Shown piece after piece: positions 1 through 12,655 of a stretch of 64,000 bases of DNA. Numbering within the stretch: position 1 is the stretch's first letter; every line of letters begins with the position of its first letter. Origin of the DNA: Tetrahymena thermophila SB210. Taxonomy: Eukaryota; Ciliophora; Oligohymenophorea; Hymenostomatida; Tetrahymenidae. Made by a program: the position numbers and the translations under genes. The notes under the pieces are model-generated. The model made no database searches and was not told the DNA's origin. It worked only from the letters and a program-made list of their open reading frames with translations. Where the stretch lies: contig NW_002476254.1 in NCBI RefSeq assembly GCF_000189635.1, positions 186,001 to 250,000 of the forward strand, written 5' to 3'.

Positions 1-633
1 AAATTAGGAATGCTTACACCTCTACCCATTCTTAAGTTTCTTGAAATATATAAACCTAATTTAAAACAAAAATTATTTTTAAATTACAAAACGCTGTAAA
101 CTAAACTATATTAATTATTATACCAAAAGCATTCCATGCCACTCTGACTTATTCATCATCTAAAATGGATGTACCAGTGAGTCTGTATATTCTGTTAAAA
201 ATTTTATTTTTATCATTGCAATTTAATATAATGCTAATTCTAAATTATAATTTATACTTGCTTTATGATTATTTGGCAACTTCTTCTAAAATTTACTAAG
301 TTCTTTGTGAAGCTCTAGATTATTCACTAAATTAACTTGCCATGACTTTATCAAAATTAAAAATTTTGCTTTAATTTATTATGGATTGTATTTATAACTA
401 TCACTATAAGAGCTTTGTAAGATATTTTTTGAAATCTTAATTTTTTTAGATGTTATTGTTAAAAAATATAATTAAAGATTTTACTTATAAAGTACAATAA
501 ACTTATATTCATGATTATAATAAAAATGATACAAAAAGAGATGGTTAAGAAATTGAGATTTTGTTTTAATTAATTATTAGATAATAATCTAAGAAGTTAG
601 TTTCAAAAAATATCCAACTTTCTAAAAATTCAT
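1..633 (-). CDS. Unidentified gene cut by the left edge of the window
   Basis: On the minus strand a frame free of TGA runs from at least 633 to the window edge. The part below about 350 looks truly coding: it has mixed composition, including KSWQVNLVNNLELHKEL and NKSEWHGML, with a few TAA/TAG codons as Gln. A plausible 68-nt intron (56-123, GTATAA...TTAG) joins it in phase 0 to a last visible exon (1-55) reading VYIFQETQEWVEVQ. The C-terminus lies outside the window. The 5' limit is unsure: ATG at 633 is in frame, but 350-633 is low-complexity and could be intron or leader, with an acceptor near 352. I recognise no family. Confidence 0.4.
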
Positions 634-841
634 AAGTGTAAATCTATAAAATGGGAAATCAACTGAATTTGCTAAAATATATTTTTCTATTAATAAGTGA
701 AAGAAAATACTAAATAAAATAAAGATGGATAAAAATTTTAAAACAATGCTCAAATATTGTAATTAATGTTTAGTTGAAGAATTAAAAATTTAGATTTTAA
801 AGTAAAAACATAAATTAAACTGAAAAGTATATTTTATAATT

Positions 842-2524
842 TCATAATTCCTATGAAACATCCAATTGTTCATTAGCTTCTTCTATATTTTTTTCTAAGT
901 TTTTAACATGGTTTTCTACAGTTCTTACAAAGCTGTTAGTGAGGGATTCGTTTTTACTAATACTAAGGGCATTTTTACTGAGTTTAAGTGCTTGCTTAAA
1001 TTATTATTTTGCTTCAAGAGCAAGTGATATGTTATGGAGAGTACCAGCGACAGTCATACTATTCTCTCCTTGTTTCTTCTTTTTAATTTCAAGTACTTTC
1101 TATAGTTTCTCAATAGCTTCATCAAATCTTTACTTTTTAATAAGCACAACTGCTATATTTTCAATTGTTTATGCTGTTTCAATATGGTTAGGTCCAAAGC
1201 GATTTTCTTTAATCTTAAGAATATTTTCATACTGATTAAGAGCAAGATCATAATTTTACTAGGAACGTAATAAAATAGCTATATTTTCAAGAATTTCTAA
1301 ACAGGCAATATGGTCTTTACCATAAAAATTTTAATATATTCTTAAAGACTTTTAAAAGTTTGTCATTGAATCATCAAATTCTTCTTATTACCTTTTAAGC
1401 AGACCAATATTATTATAGCACTTAGCTACTTCAATACTGTTTTCACCCAAATTTTAAAATCTAAATTATAAGCATCCTTTCAAGAATTATTCTGATTACT
1501 TGAAGTAGCCTCTTTCCATGAACTCAATTCCGGTTGCATTCAATATAAGACTCATTTATGCAGTTGTTAATTCAGGTTAAAGAGCCTATGTAAATTACTC
1601 TAACACGCATAATTCAGGATTTTTAATCATATAATCAAGAATTCTTTTCATACATCCATAAAGCTCTTTTCCAAAAGGATTTTTTAGCTCTAAGTCACAA
1701 TATATTAAAATATCATTAACAAAAGTATCAGAGGCGATTGCTTATAACATATAAGCGTCTTCGTTTTTCTTTTTATATTTCTAATTTTTTTTAAAAGTAA
1801 CTTAAAATATTTATTTTATGCGAGATAATAAATTCAAATATTATGTCTGATAAAAAAGATTTATATTTTACTTTAAGTCTTTCACGATATTCATCTGTCA
1901 TAATCATGATAAATTGTTCCTTTACAATATATTTTTGTGCTTCATATTGAGGATATCTCTCAAGAAATTCTTTAACACTATATTCAACACCTACTAAACC
2001 AAGAGCTGTAGATATTTTTAAAATATTTAATTTAATAAACCATTTATTTTATATTTTAAAAAAATTAAAAATAAAAAATATCAACAGAATTAATTACCTT
2101 ATACAAGCATAGTATAAGGCACTTTATTTTCTTAAAAAAAGTCATAATTCAAAAATATTGCCTCAATATCTTATTTAGTAATGTAATAATTATCTCCTTG
2201 CAACTTGATTTATAACTCAAGTTATTCTCTTAAAAACTTTTTTACATCCTTTGGTCTATTCTAAATTACTTATGCTAACAATTCCTATTAATTTTAACAT
2301 AGTTATTTAAATTTTCTATTTCTAAATCAAATTTTTAGACATATGATGCAAGATCATTTTAATAACTTCTGAAAACTGATAATTTGTTTTACATTAAACA
2401 TTTCTTCAATCTTGTTTTCTGCTAAATATTTCTCAGCTTCTACAATTGAAGTTTTTTGACTACGAGTAACATTCCTTTCTCCTAACTTTTAAAGGTTTTG
2501 TAAAACTGGACTTCTATGATTCAT
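842..2524 (-). CDS. RIIa/EFCAB10-like domain fused to kinesin-light-chain-type TPR repeats
   Basis: Four exons (2393-2524, 2098-2284, 1872-2005, 842-1780) give 463 residues. Residues 27-65 form an RIIa/DPY-30-like helical pair (YLAENKIEEMFN, then ELLAQVIQNRPKDVKKFL across the first splice). This is followed by a degenerate EF-hand-like stretch (residues about 70-125) arranged as in the small ciliary protein EFCAB10. From about residue 220 to the end there are tandem 42-residue TPRs of kinesin light chain type, for example AKCYNNIGLLKRQQEEFDDS and AQTIENIAVVLIKKQRFDEA. Introns are 108, 92 and 91 nt. RIIa folds dock on amphipathic helices of AKAP-like and radial-spoke proteins and KLC TPRs bind cargo peptides, so a scaffold or adaptor role is inferred, possibly ciliary. 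Exon 4 alone could be a separate TPR gene, but splicing preserves frame throughout. Confidence 0.8.
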
Positions 2525-3859
2525 TTTTGTGATAAAATGTGAGCAATATTTTTTACTTTAGCTTGTAAATTTAATTTGAGTTAAACCTTTGAATCTTAAT
2601 TGAATAATCAAAAATTATTAATAATAATTCAATAAAAGAAACTGCTTAATAAATATAATAAATATGTTTGTTAGTAGTTATTTACTTTTATTAACTAAAT
2701 TCAAAGATATTTAGAAATATTAAATAAATAATATTTTAGTATATTTTTATCTATCATAAAGATTTATCAAAATAATTATTTCAAAATATTTTTTAAATTA
2801 AATTGATATTTTTTTATTTTTTTAAGATTATTAAAAATATTTTTTTTATATTTTCTAATATTTATAAATAATTTTATGATAAATTTCTAAATAAAATTTT
2901 TAATTTATTTAAAAGCTTTATATTAAGAGTTAATCTTTTTTTTTATCATTTTTTACTTTAATGATGTTTATTTTACATAAATTATTTATTTAATTTTAAC
3001 TGAATTTATAATATTAGACTAATAAATCAAAAATTTTTAAAATAAAATTTTACATCCTTTGTATATTTCTTAATTCAATAATAAAAATTATTTATATTAA
3101 ATAAATTTTTTAATTTAAAAATAAATTTTTTATTAGTTATTTTATCAGATTGATCTAATTCAAAGAAATTTTTATTAATTAAGTAGAATTCAATTATAAA
3201 AATATCAATTAACCATTGTTATTTTTTAATAATTTTAATTTATTTTATTTTAGTTTCAATAAGCAATTCTACATAGAATTAAATTACAAAATAAATAAAT
3301 TTACAAGAATAAATATTTGTTTGTCATGAAATTTTTTATTGATTATAGTTTATTTATTTCATTATAATACTAATTATAGCTTAAAATATTTAAAGGTATC
3401 AAAAAAATTGAAAGTATTTTTTAACTATAAAAATAATAATTCCTTTATAATATAAATATATATTAAAAGTAATAGTTAGCATTAATTACTATTAATTATA
3501 CAATTTTAAGCAAGTAATTCAAGTTTATTTAAAGTTAATCTTTGAATAAAAATGATTCTTGTCAAGAAAAAAGAAAAGAATTCACAATATTTAAGATATT
3601 GTAATGAATTATTTAAAATTCTATTTAAGTTTACAAAATATTATTCTTAAAATAAAATATTTCAACAATCTTAATGTTTATATTCTTTTCAAATCTTAGG
3701 CAACATACTAAAAAGTATTCTAAATAATTTGAATCGTTTCGTAAAATAAAAGTGAAAATGCAATTTGAGTTGATTTGAAAGTTATTTTTAAATTTGATTA
3801 CAATACATTTCAAATATATATTAAGTATACTATTAAAATTTATATTAATAATATCTAAA
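2525..3859. other. Intergenic spacer, AT-rich, nothing recognised
   Basis: This stretch lies between the thioredoxin stop and the start of the TPR gene and must hold the TPR gene's promoter. It is almost pure A/T, with homopolymer runs and short TTTATT/AATAAA motifs. I see no coding frame with balanced composition, no RNA gene and no repeat worth naming. Confidence 0.6.
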
Positions 3860-4266
3860 TCACTTAGCATCACTGAGTTTAGCCATTTCCCATAATTGGT
3901 CTTTTTGGTTACCAATGAATTCTATTTTTATAAATTATTTAAAAATTATTTTTTAAAATCAGTTAATAGACTTTTAAAGTCGAAAATGAAATTACATTTA
4001 ACAACAGTCTTCTTGTGGTATAAGAAAACGTGAGGAAGAGAAGAAACATTGTGAGATTCAACAATAGATTCTAAATCTTCTTCGTCAATGTTAACCTTAA
4101 CAATAGTTAGGTTCTTGTGATCTTTCTTAATAGGTTCGAATTATTCAGCTAAAATTTTGCAAGGGCCACACCAGGAAGCAAAGAAATCAACTAAAACATA
4201 TTCGTTCTTTTCGAGAATATCTTCGAATTGCTTGGTGCTTGTAATTTCTATGTAGGGATGAGACAT
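3860..4266 (-). CDS. Thioredoxin
   Basis: A small cytosolic dithiol-disulfide oxidoreductase of 110 residues, the usual thioredoxin size. The active site WCGPC lies at residues 32-36, preceded by VLVDFFAS. The cis-proline loop SSLP is present, followed by the last strand and helix (FIGNQKDQLWEMAKL). Exon 1 is 3996-4266; a 74-nt intron (3922-3995, GTAATT...AATAG) splits a TAA glutamine codon; exon 2 is 3860-3921 and ends in TGA. Without splicing the frame would run on for about 100 low-complexity codons; splicing instead restores a normal thioredoxin C-terminus, which settles the structure. No transit or signal peptide is visible. Codon use is richer in C-ending codons (TTC, AAC, AAG) than that of the neighbours, as expected for a highly expressed ciliate gene. 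Confidence 0.96.
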
Positions 4267-6440
4267 TTTAAACTTTATGAGTTGATTTTATTCTATAGTT
4301 TTTTTTCTTTAATTAACTTTAATTTTTTAGATTATTTATTTTATTTCATCTATTGTTTTTATTGATTTTTATTTAAGAGTATAATATTCTAGAAATTTTC
4401 TTTCTTTGCTAAGGTTTATTGTTTTTTTATACTACAATCATTCTTACATAAACACTGACTCTTTTTAATAAAAATAAAATCAAATTTACAGTATCACTCT
4501 ATTCTTCCAATTTAGTAATAGATACAATCACATACTTTTTTTAGAAATCTCAAAGAAATATTTCTGAAAAATAAATTATTTATTACATTATTTAAGGTCA
4601 CTCCTTAACAAAAAATGACAATACAATTAATGAAATAAAATCAAACTAAAATTTCATTTTCTTTCTAATACTAACTCATTTTACTAAACAAAAAGGCCCT
4701 AAAATATTTTGCTAAAATTATAAAAGCAATTATTTTTATTATGGATGATGTCTCGATAAGGTTTTGTGTAAAAAATTAAATATGGTTTTTCAAAATGATT
4801 GCATTCATTTAGTAAAACAAAAAAAAATATGCAATTAAAATTGGAGTAATTCTAGAAATAACCAAGCGTCATACAATAAAATAAATATTATTAAATTAGC
4901 TAATTATTTATGTAAATCAATTTATTTACATTTATTACTTATTCTATTTATAATTCTAAAAGATTACATTCATAAGTAAATTTAAAAATAAAATTGTTAA
5001 GGATAACCTATTATTCTAAAATAACAAAAAAAAAAATGAATAATGTTTATTAATGAGAACTAAAAATTTTTGGGAAATCTTCTTATCATTAAATTAATAA
5101 ATTTTTCTTAAAAAAAAAAATTAATCACAAGATTATATATACATTATATATTTAAAATAAGATCATCATTTTTACTTGAACTATACTAAACATAACATAA
5201 TTAAACGTTTAAAAAAAATATTATTTTTTAAACTTTTCTTAGATTTTTTGTATAAAATATTTTTATTTCAAATATTGGAATTTTTAATTGTATGGACATG
5301 TAAGTATTCTTTCTTTTTTTTACTAATTTTATTTTCTTTAATTGATAATATGGTGTACTATATCAAAAAGGAGCATTTTATTTACAAAAGGACTAAAATT
5401 TTCTATTAAATTTCTTTTTAAATTTTTTTTGATAATAAAAGATATTCATAATAAAGATATTTTAATTAACTACAATTCGAATTTAAAGAGAATTGAATTA
5501 TATTTCAAAAAATAAAAGTAATTTTTAATTTATACGAAAAATATTTATTTAGATTTCACATTATTATTTGAATTAATAGTTTTAAATATTATTTTGTTAA
5601 TATACAAAGCTAATTTATTTTTAAAGGAAATAAAATAATAATATATATTTTATAAATTTATTAATTTAATTACTTCTCATTTAAACTATATATTTCTATT
5701 ATATAAAGTTTGTTTAATGTTAAAATCTTTAGTTCCATATTATAAAATATTCTTAATAATTTTGATTTTTTTAATGAATTTTTAATAAGCTTTTAACTTA
5801 GAATGAAAAAAATATAAAATTTAATATTTTGGGATTCATTCATTTACTTTTAAAAATAGAAGGAGATATTTTCAAACAAAAAAACATTATGCTTATATAT
5901 ATTATTTTATGTTTTTTACAAGAATTTCCTTTTTCAGTAGATATATAGATATTAAAATTAATGAATGAAAGAATGTGATGGATAAATAAATTACTTTCTT
6001 AAAAATAAAAAACAAAACAACAGATAAAATATAGTTAACTTAATTTAATTAAAAGTTTATAATAATATATTTATTAATTTAGTTTTTCATAACTGCCTTG
6101 CATGTAATATTTTGAGTTCGAATATTCAAATCGTTAATTGTGTTGGTATTTAAGCATGTAATTATTTATTTATGTATGTATGAAGGTATATTTATATGAT
6201 CTTTCTATTCAACATAATTTACTTGTTTTGTTTATTTTAATTAGTAATTTTATTTACTTTATAAAAAAGGAGGATTATATTTACCAGAAAAGAACTGATA
6301 TTTTCAATAAATGATTTATATTAAATTGTTTTGTGATAATTAAAAGTATTTATTAATGAAAGATATTTTGAAGGATCAAAAGTTAAGTTTAAAGAAAAAT
6401 TGAAGGATTTGAATGAAGATTCAATACATAAGTGGTTTTC
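4267..6440. other. Long intergenic spacer (2.2 kb)
   Basis: The spacer lies between the PPKL stop codon and the thioredoxin start. It is AT-rich with long A and T runs. A hydrophobic Phe/Leu-rich open frame at 5176-5409 starts at TTG and is not credible. Two blocks, about 5350-5465 and about 6240-6370, resemble each other loosely (both contain AAAAAGGAG followed by a TTTAC and GATATT stretch) and may be old copies of one repeat. No gene is supported. Confidence 0.55.
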
Positions 6441-9400
6441 TCAGTCATAAGATTTTCTGATGTTATTATTATTGTTAACCCATCTAGGAGGAGTAGGTGG
6501 TCTTTTCTTTAAAGCTTCATCATCTTCAATCCAGTAATGTTGTTGAGCTGCTTCAGAAGGATAAATAAGTTTGGGAATAATTTCAAAATTATTTCTTAAA
6601 ATGAGAACGGCACCTGCATTTTTATGTCTACCACAATAGTCAGTGGCACTAAATACAGTGATCAACTTACCACCTGCAAAACGTTCAAATCCATCCATTA
6701 CACATTCATGAGCACGGATAATCATACTCAAATTGTTTGTTTACAAGAACTAGTTTACTCTATCAGGGCCAAATTTCACGATATTACCAGAACCAACAGG
6801 ATCTCTGATACTATTAGGATGAATACCAAGCTCTTAATCAGATTCAGTAGGATCTGACCATAAAATATCTACAACTAATTATTAATCAGGGGTGTTAACT
6901 TCATGAATAACTTCAAGAGGACGTTGAAGATTTTCAATTTCATGAATATAGTGTAATGAGCTACCAATACCACCATGCAAGCAAATAATTTTGTCTTCAA
7001 TAATTGTTGCAAGAGGTAGCCATTCAAAAAGTCTATTTACTCTATTAAAAACTGAATCATCATCGCTTGGATCTTCACCCAATCTATGATTACACTCATC
7101 ACTAAATCCAAATCTATTGAAATATAAAAATAAAGTTATAATATATTTTAAAATATTTAAAAAAGAATTCTACCCATTATTGATCCATTTGTCTTCATGG
7201 TTACCACGGATAAGATGTATTTAGTTGGGGTACTTTACTTTAAGAGCCAAAAGAAGACAAATAGTTTCAAGGGAATGAGAACCTCTATCTACGAAATCAC
7301 CTAAGAAAAGGTAATCAAAACTTTCTATATCACCATCCTAACCATTTTCACAAGGAGATCCCCATAAATCAAAGAATCTCATTAAATCACTATATTAACC
7401 GTGGATATCACCGAAAATTTTCAAAGGTGCTCTAACTGTTTTTATTAATTTAGTGAAAAATTGAGAACTGATTAGTCATGTTAAATATTAATAAATTACC
7501 TCTAAGAACCATTGGTTATTAACGAATTATATCTTCAGCTTTATCACATAATTCAATAATTTGTTAAGAAGTGAATCTAAAAATAACATTTTCTGGAAGG
7601 TTAATGAACATCTTAGGCTATAATAAATGCTATATGAATTAGTGATGGATAGCACTTGTATCAGTAGGGTTCTTGTAAATTCCATTATTTGAGTAGTTGA
7701 TCATATTATTGACTTTTCCTTTTTTCTTCATATCTGACATTTTGTTGGTTTCATCAGCCTGTAATGCAGGAAGGAATGTTAGTGGTTTGCTCTAAATCTA
7801 TCCGCCTCCAAGAGTAGTTTGCTTCATAGGAGCAAGGTTATTAGGTTTATTAGGATTCTATATGCCTCCCATAGTGTATGATCCACCAGGCATTTATTAT
7901 TATGCCATGAGAACTGGAGAAACAGGACCTTAGATAGAAGGGGAAGTGTTCGGAGTACTAAATCCAGACCTAATAGAGCTATTATTTGAATTAGCATTTG
8001 TGCTAGAGTCATTCAAACTAGGAGAAATAGGACTTTTATAAAAAAAATGTATAAATATGTATTTATAAATTTTGGTAAATTAATATTTACGAATGAGGCT
8101 ATGAAGGGAGAGTGCTATTATTACTGTTGTTTGTGTACTATATCACCTTGTTAGTGAGATCACTGTTCGATTAGAAAATTTTAAGTAGGTTGATACGAGT
8201 TATTTAGTCAGTGGGAATATTAGGAGACTCAAGTTCGAAACCTCCATAAACGTATACAGAATTATCAACAATCCAAGAACCGTGGCGGAAACGTTAGATT
8301 GAGTTAAAACGTAACCATTCAGAAGTTTCGGTATCATAGACTTCCATACCTAAATGCTCTCCAACATTATTAGTACGACCACCAATAATCAAAAGAAGTT
8401 TTCCTAAGAAAGCTGAAGAGTGTTGATAACGACCTGTAGGTTAATCTTTATCACCTTTAGAAGGAGCGCGTACCCAATCCCATCTGCCATCACGGTGGCG
8501 ACGTAAGCCCCATGTATCGCTTAAAGCTGATTGATCATTTGAACGACCACCAAAAATAACAACCATACCATTAGCACTTCCTTATTAACAGAGAGATGCA
8601 CTATGATAGACACGAACTCTGGGATTTTCTTGCTTACTGCCATCAATTTTAGACCAATTAAAAGGGCTTTTCTCAACATTCAAGTACCAACAATCGTTAA
8701 CAGGCTCTTAACCAGTGTTACCACCAAATACTACTAGGTATGGTTTAGTATATGTAATAGTGTGGCCATAACGTCTTCCAGGCGTTTGACCAACTACTGG
8801 AACTATTGTCCATAAACCAGTATCATCAGAGCCACGTAAATCTAGCAAGTATAAATCATCTGAAGCTAAACTTCCACCTATAATTAAAAGTTGAAGATAA
8901 ATCGAAATGAAACATAAGTGAATGATTGATTATCTAATTTGGAAAAATTGTTAAATATATTAGATAATTGATTGAAAATTCAAAAATTTTTAAGTTCATA
9001 TTGGGATGCAATTCAACAAACTATTATATTAAATTAAATTAAAAATAATAATAAAACTATTTTAGCTTCAGGATGACGATGAAGATGATGATATGAAAAA
9101 ATGATTAATATATTTTGAAATTGAAAGAATGTTTGTTAAATAAATTAAATTTAATATTTTCTTTTATATTTGTATTTTTATAATCTAATTAATTTTTTGT
9201 TTTATTTAAGTAGAAATTTACCCTTGATTTTATAATAGTTAATTAATTAATTAATTAACTTATTCTTAACCTAAATATTTTGATAATTTTTAAAATGATT
9301 TATTAATTAATTTAAATATTCATTTTTATGCTCGAAATAATTGCTTATAATTTAATAAACTATCTCATTAAATTTTTTATAAGAATTTTAATCGTTTTTA

Positions 9401-11053
9401 AAGTAAATAAAGAATGAAAGAACTGTCTCCTTCCTTAAGTGTCAACATATCCTATTAATTTTATATTTAAAAAATTTTTTCTAGAAATCATCATCTTCAT
9501 CTCCATTCGAGAGCTGATTGTATTATTGACTGATTGACTCATTCATTCATTAATTCCCTTATTCGTCGACCAATTGATCGATCGTTTCCTCATCTCACTA
9601 AGTAAGTATTCGTTTAACAGTCAATCTTTCGTTTGATGTTATTCTTTCATTTTTATCTTTTAGCTTTTTTCATTGATAATTTAATCATTTCTAAGTTCAG
9701 CTGAGGTTTAGTTTATTGCTTTAATAGTTGAAGACGATGAGGGCTAACTAACTAACTAACAAGTGGCTAATTAGTTGATTGAATGTTTATGTGAGTTGTT
9801 GAATTGCGTGTTTGAAATGTTTCAAAAGTTAAAGAATATCCATTACTGCCTAATAAAATTAAGAAAATAGTAAAATCAAAACACAGCCACAATTCTCACT
9901 CGCTTATTTGAACGGTGAAGGGCGTCTTCAAATAATAATAAATTGAAAAGAAGAAGAAACAACAAAACCTAAGAAAGAGAAGACCTTAGATGATTATTTG
10001 TATTGATAGAATAAATTAAAAAGCAAGAAAGTATATTTTAGACTAATTTTTTTTATGAGAAAGAAAAGTATTTAACTCTTGAGAAAAAATATGCGTTTCA
10101 TATTGTTTTTTATTTGTTTGTTTATTAGATTTAAACATTAGAAGTATTTGGCTTTTTAAATCTACTCTCTTTATCTATTTATCTCTCTTTCTTTAAAATA
10201 TTATCCTTGTATGTTTCTAAATTGCTTGTGATTCAATTCATATATTTAGTTTTTTTTTGATTTATTTGTTGCTATTTTTGAATTGGTATTTTTATTGCAA
10301 AAATACAAAATATTGTTTTTTATTGTTTCCTTCTTAGCATTCTAAAAAATTTTGAATTTATTATTACCTCCAGTTGCACCGCCATAGACTACAATCTAAT
10401 TTATTTCTACTGCTACTGCTGCGTGGGCTGCTCTGGGAGAAGGCTAAGCTCCAGTTGCTTATATTATTAGTTACATAAAGTTAATAGATCGTTTTATATA
10501 TTAAAAATTCCATGCATCTCATTTTTTTTTAAGTTTAACTCTTTTCATCACACAATACTTTTTAAGATTAACTTATAAAATTTAGTGATTTTTAGATAAG
10601 GATTCTAATGATACATCTCTTAAGATTTGTTACAAGCAAAAGCTAATAATTAAAATGGTATTTTCTTTCAATTTAATTTTTAGGGATATAAAATTGAAAT
10701 GAAATTCTTTCACATCACTTTTGCATGCAATATTGATTGATATTTTTCAATAGCTAGCTTAAATTTCAAAGTCCTATGCGAAGTGAGAGTTAATTCATAA
10801 AATATTCAAGTTTGTATATTAAGCATAATTAAGATGCATGGAAACAAAAAAAAAGAAGAGCATAATAATTACTATCTATCTTTTTCCAAATTCTTGTTTG
10901 CACATCAAAAGAATATGTTTCTCCAGTTATTGAGAATCTTCCAGTGTCACCTGTAGCACCTCCGAATAAAATAGCCTTTCCTTTTGTTATGAAGGTAATT
11001 GTATGCCCAAAACGAGCTTGAGGCATGGTTCCTAATGCTTCTAATTTTTCCAT
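6441..11053 (-). CDS. PPKL: PPKL: Kelch-repeat PP1-like serine/threonine phosphatase
   Basis: Six exons (10873-11053, 10368-10457, 8091-8877, 7500-8032, 7174-7435, 6441-7113) sum to 841 residues, all junctions in frame. The N-terminal half (about 1-400) is a Kelch propeller with repeated RFGHT/RYGHT, VVYGG, VVFGG and IIGG blade motifs. A low-complexity Ser/Asn/Pro/Gln linker (about 400-480) leads to a PPP catalytic domain with all metal and phosphate motifs: GDIHG 539-543, GDFVDRG 576-582, RGNHE 607-611, then LHGGIG, IRAHE and FSATDYCG. This is the architecture of plant BSU1/BSL and apicomplexan PPKL, absent from animals and fungi. In apicomplexans the family acts in polarity and apical cytoskeleton; a comparable role here is inference. 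ATG 11053 is chosen because the first blade follows at once, though the frame stays open upstream without another ATG. Confidence 0.95.
8878..10367 (-). other. Exceptionally long intron 2 of PPKL (1,490 nt)
   Basis: The donor GTAATAAT lies after a split glycine codon and the acceptor ends TTATAG; flanking exons join in frame as part of a Kelch glycine-rich motif. Most introns here are 50-110 nt. The middle part (about 9480-9990) is less AT-biased than any spacer and has varied sequence, tetranucleotide runs (TAAC at about 9744-9760, ATTC near 9540-9555), and a 15-nt arm at 9487-9501 that is the exact reverse complement of 9078-9092. I see no coding frame or known RNA motif in it. Confidence 0.75.
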
Positions 11054-12655
11054 ATCTGCTAATCTTAAAATTTGTTGAGGTTAGAGTTGTTTCTTTATTT
11101 AATATTTATGAGCCTTTTTCTTTTGTCTCTATGTACTTCTATTTGTTTTCTTAAAATGTTCTATATTTTTTTATTTGGCTATATAATTCAATCAAATTTT
11201 TTTTTTCTATCTAATTTATCTTTATTATTTCAATTAATATCAAGAGAAAAATAAGACGATTGATTTCAATTTTGATTATCTTTTACTAATTTATTAAGTT
11301 CTTATTTATATTGATTATTATTATATTAGTAGTCAAAGTTAATTAGATTATTAATTACTGCTTGTTTCTTATTTTTTTATTTTTAATTAAATAATTATTA
11401 TTAAATTTTTGATTTTATTTTTAAATTTCAATTGACTTGATTGAATTTAATTAAAAAACCAATCTTCCCACACTTTTCCCTACAACTTTTTTTGAACTTT
11501 TAAATTTTCATAATAAGTAAATCTCTTGGCTTCATTATAAATTTCAAATTTAAGTCTTTTTAGTTAAAAATTCAATTTAATTTAAATGCATATCATTCCT
11601 ACTTATCTATTAAATTTTTGATTTGATTAAATTCATTTTGTTAATCTAAGAACATACATTTAAAGCATTAAAATAATTTTTAGTTTTTTATAAAAAAGTT
11701 CATATCTAAATAAAAGAATTTTTTACGAAATATTATTCATGCATGAATTTATTGATTATTTGTTTATTTGGCAATTAATTTCAAAATTAAAATTTTTTGT
11801 ATTTTTTATACATTTTGAATTTACAAATAAAATGCATTACATTTCTAATTTTACATGTTCAATTACAAAAAATAAATGTAATCTACGATTAACAAGTAGA
11901 ACGTAGGAAACATTTTTTAAAGTACAAGGAGTATAACATATTATATTTTGTTTGAACTATGGCTATTAAATAAATGAAATATATGATAAATTATTCAAAT
12001 CAATACTCATTATTTGAATCATCTATCAAGCAAATTCAAATATTAAATTCTTACCAGAATTAATAGATTAAAAGTACAAAAATAATTTTTTGAATCTATT
12101 TTAAAATAAATTTGACTGATTTCATTTTTCTATTTTAATTTATTTTAATTTCATAATTTGATAATGATAATAATAAAGTTTGAATAAACTATTTAATTTT
12201 TATGATTCATAGTATCTTTTTAAATACTAAAAAATTTTTAAAACTATTTTTATTGACTTATTCAAATATTTTGTGGCTTCTGTTGATTAAAATGATTAAA
12301 TATTTGGATAAGAATATTTTTTATTTATAAAAATTACTTAATATAATAATAAATATTCAAATGATTAAATAGTAATATGTTTGATTTATTTTTCTATATC
12401 AAATAAATTCTGATAAGAATATATAAACTAATATTAAAATAGAAAATAAATAATTAATTTGTTTCTAAATTTAACATCAGAAGTTAATTTTTTTGTAAAA
12501 TGGTTAATATTGTACCAACATATTTTTGGTTTTGATTTTATTTGAATTTCATTAATTTAATAATCTATTTCTTACCAAATAAAAAGAACATAGATTCTAT
12601 AAAATTCAAATGATTAAAATTTTGAATTATTTATAATCATTCTATTTTATTTATG
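11054..12655. other. Intergenic spacer (1.6 kb) upstream of PPKL
   Basis: The region is AT-rich throughout. Short hydrophobic frames such as 11072-11254 are chance products of T-rich DNA. It presumably carries the PPKL promoter next to 11053. I recognise no gene, RNA or strong repeat. Confidence 0.6.

Noticed and set aside
3631-3915. A 94-codon minus-strand frame starting at TTG, in frame with thioredoxin
   Set aside because: It is reached only by reading through the thioredoxin intron. Splicing 3922-3995 gives a normal thioredoxin C-terminus in another frame, ending at 3860.
5176-5409. Hydrophobic 77-codon plus-strand frame
   Set aside because: Starts at TTG, is almost all Phe/Leu/Ile/Lys and looks like translated T-rich spacer; no homology or motif.
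6100-6130. GAGTTCGAATATTC as a tRNA T-arm
   Set aside because: No matching acceptor, D or anticodon stems can be drawn around it on either strand.
10829-11053. Short Kelch-like protein as a complete gene
   Set aside because: Its last 14 codons are intron read-through; the Kelch part is exon 1 of PPKL and joins exon 2 at 10457 in frame.
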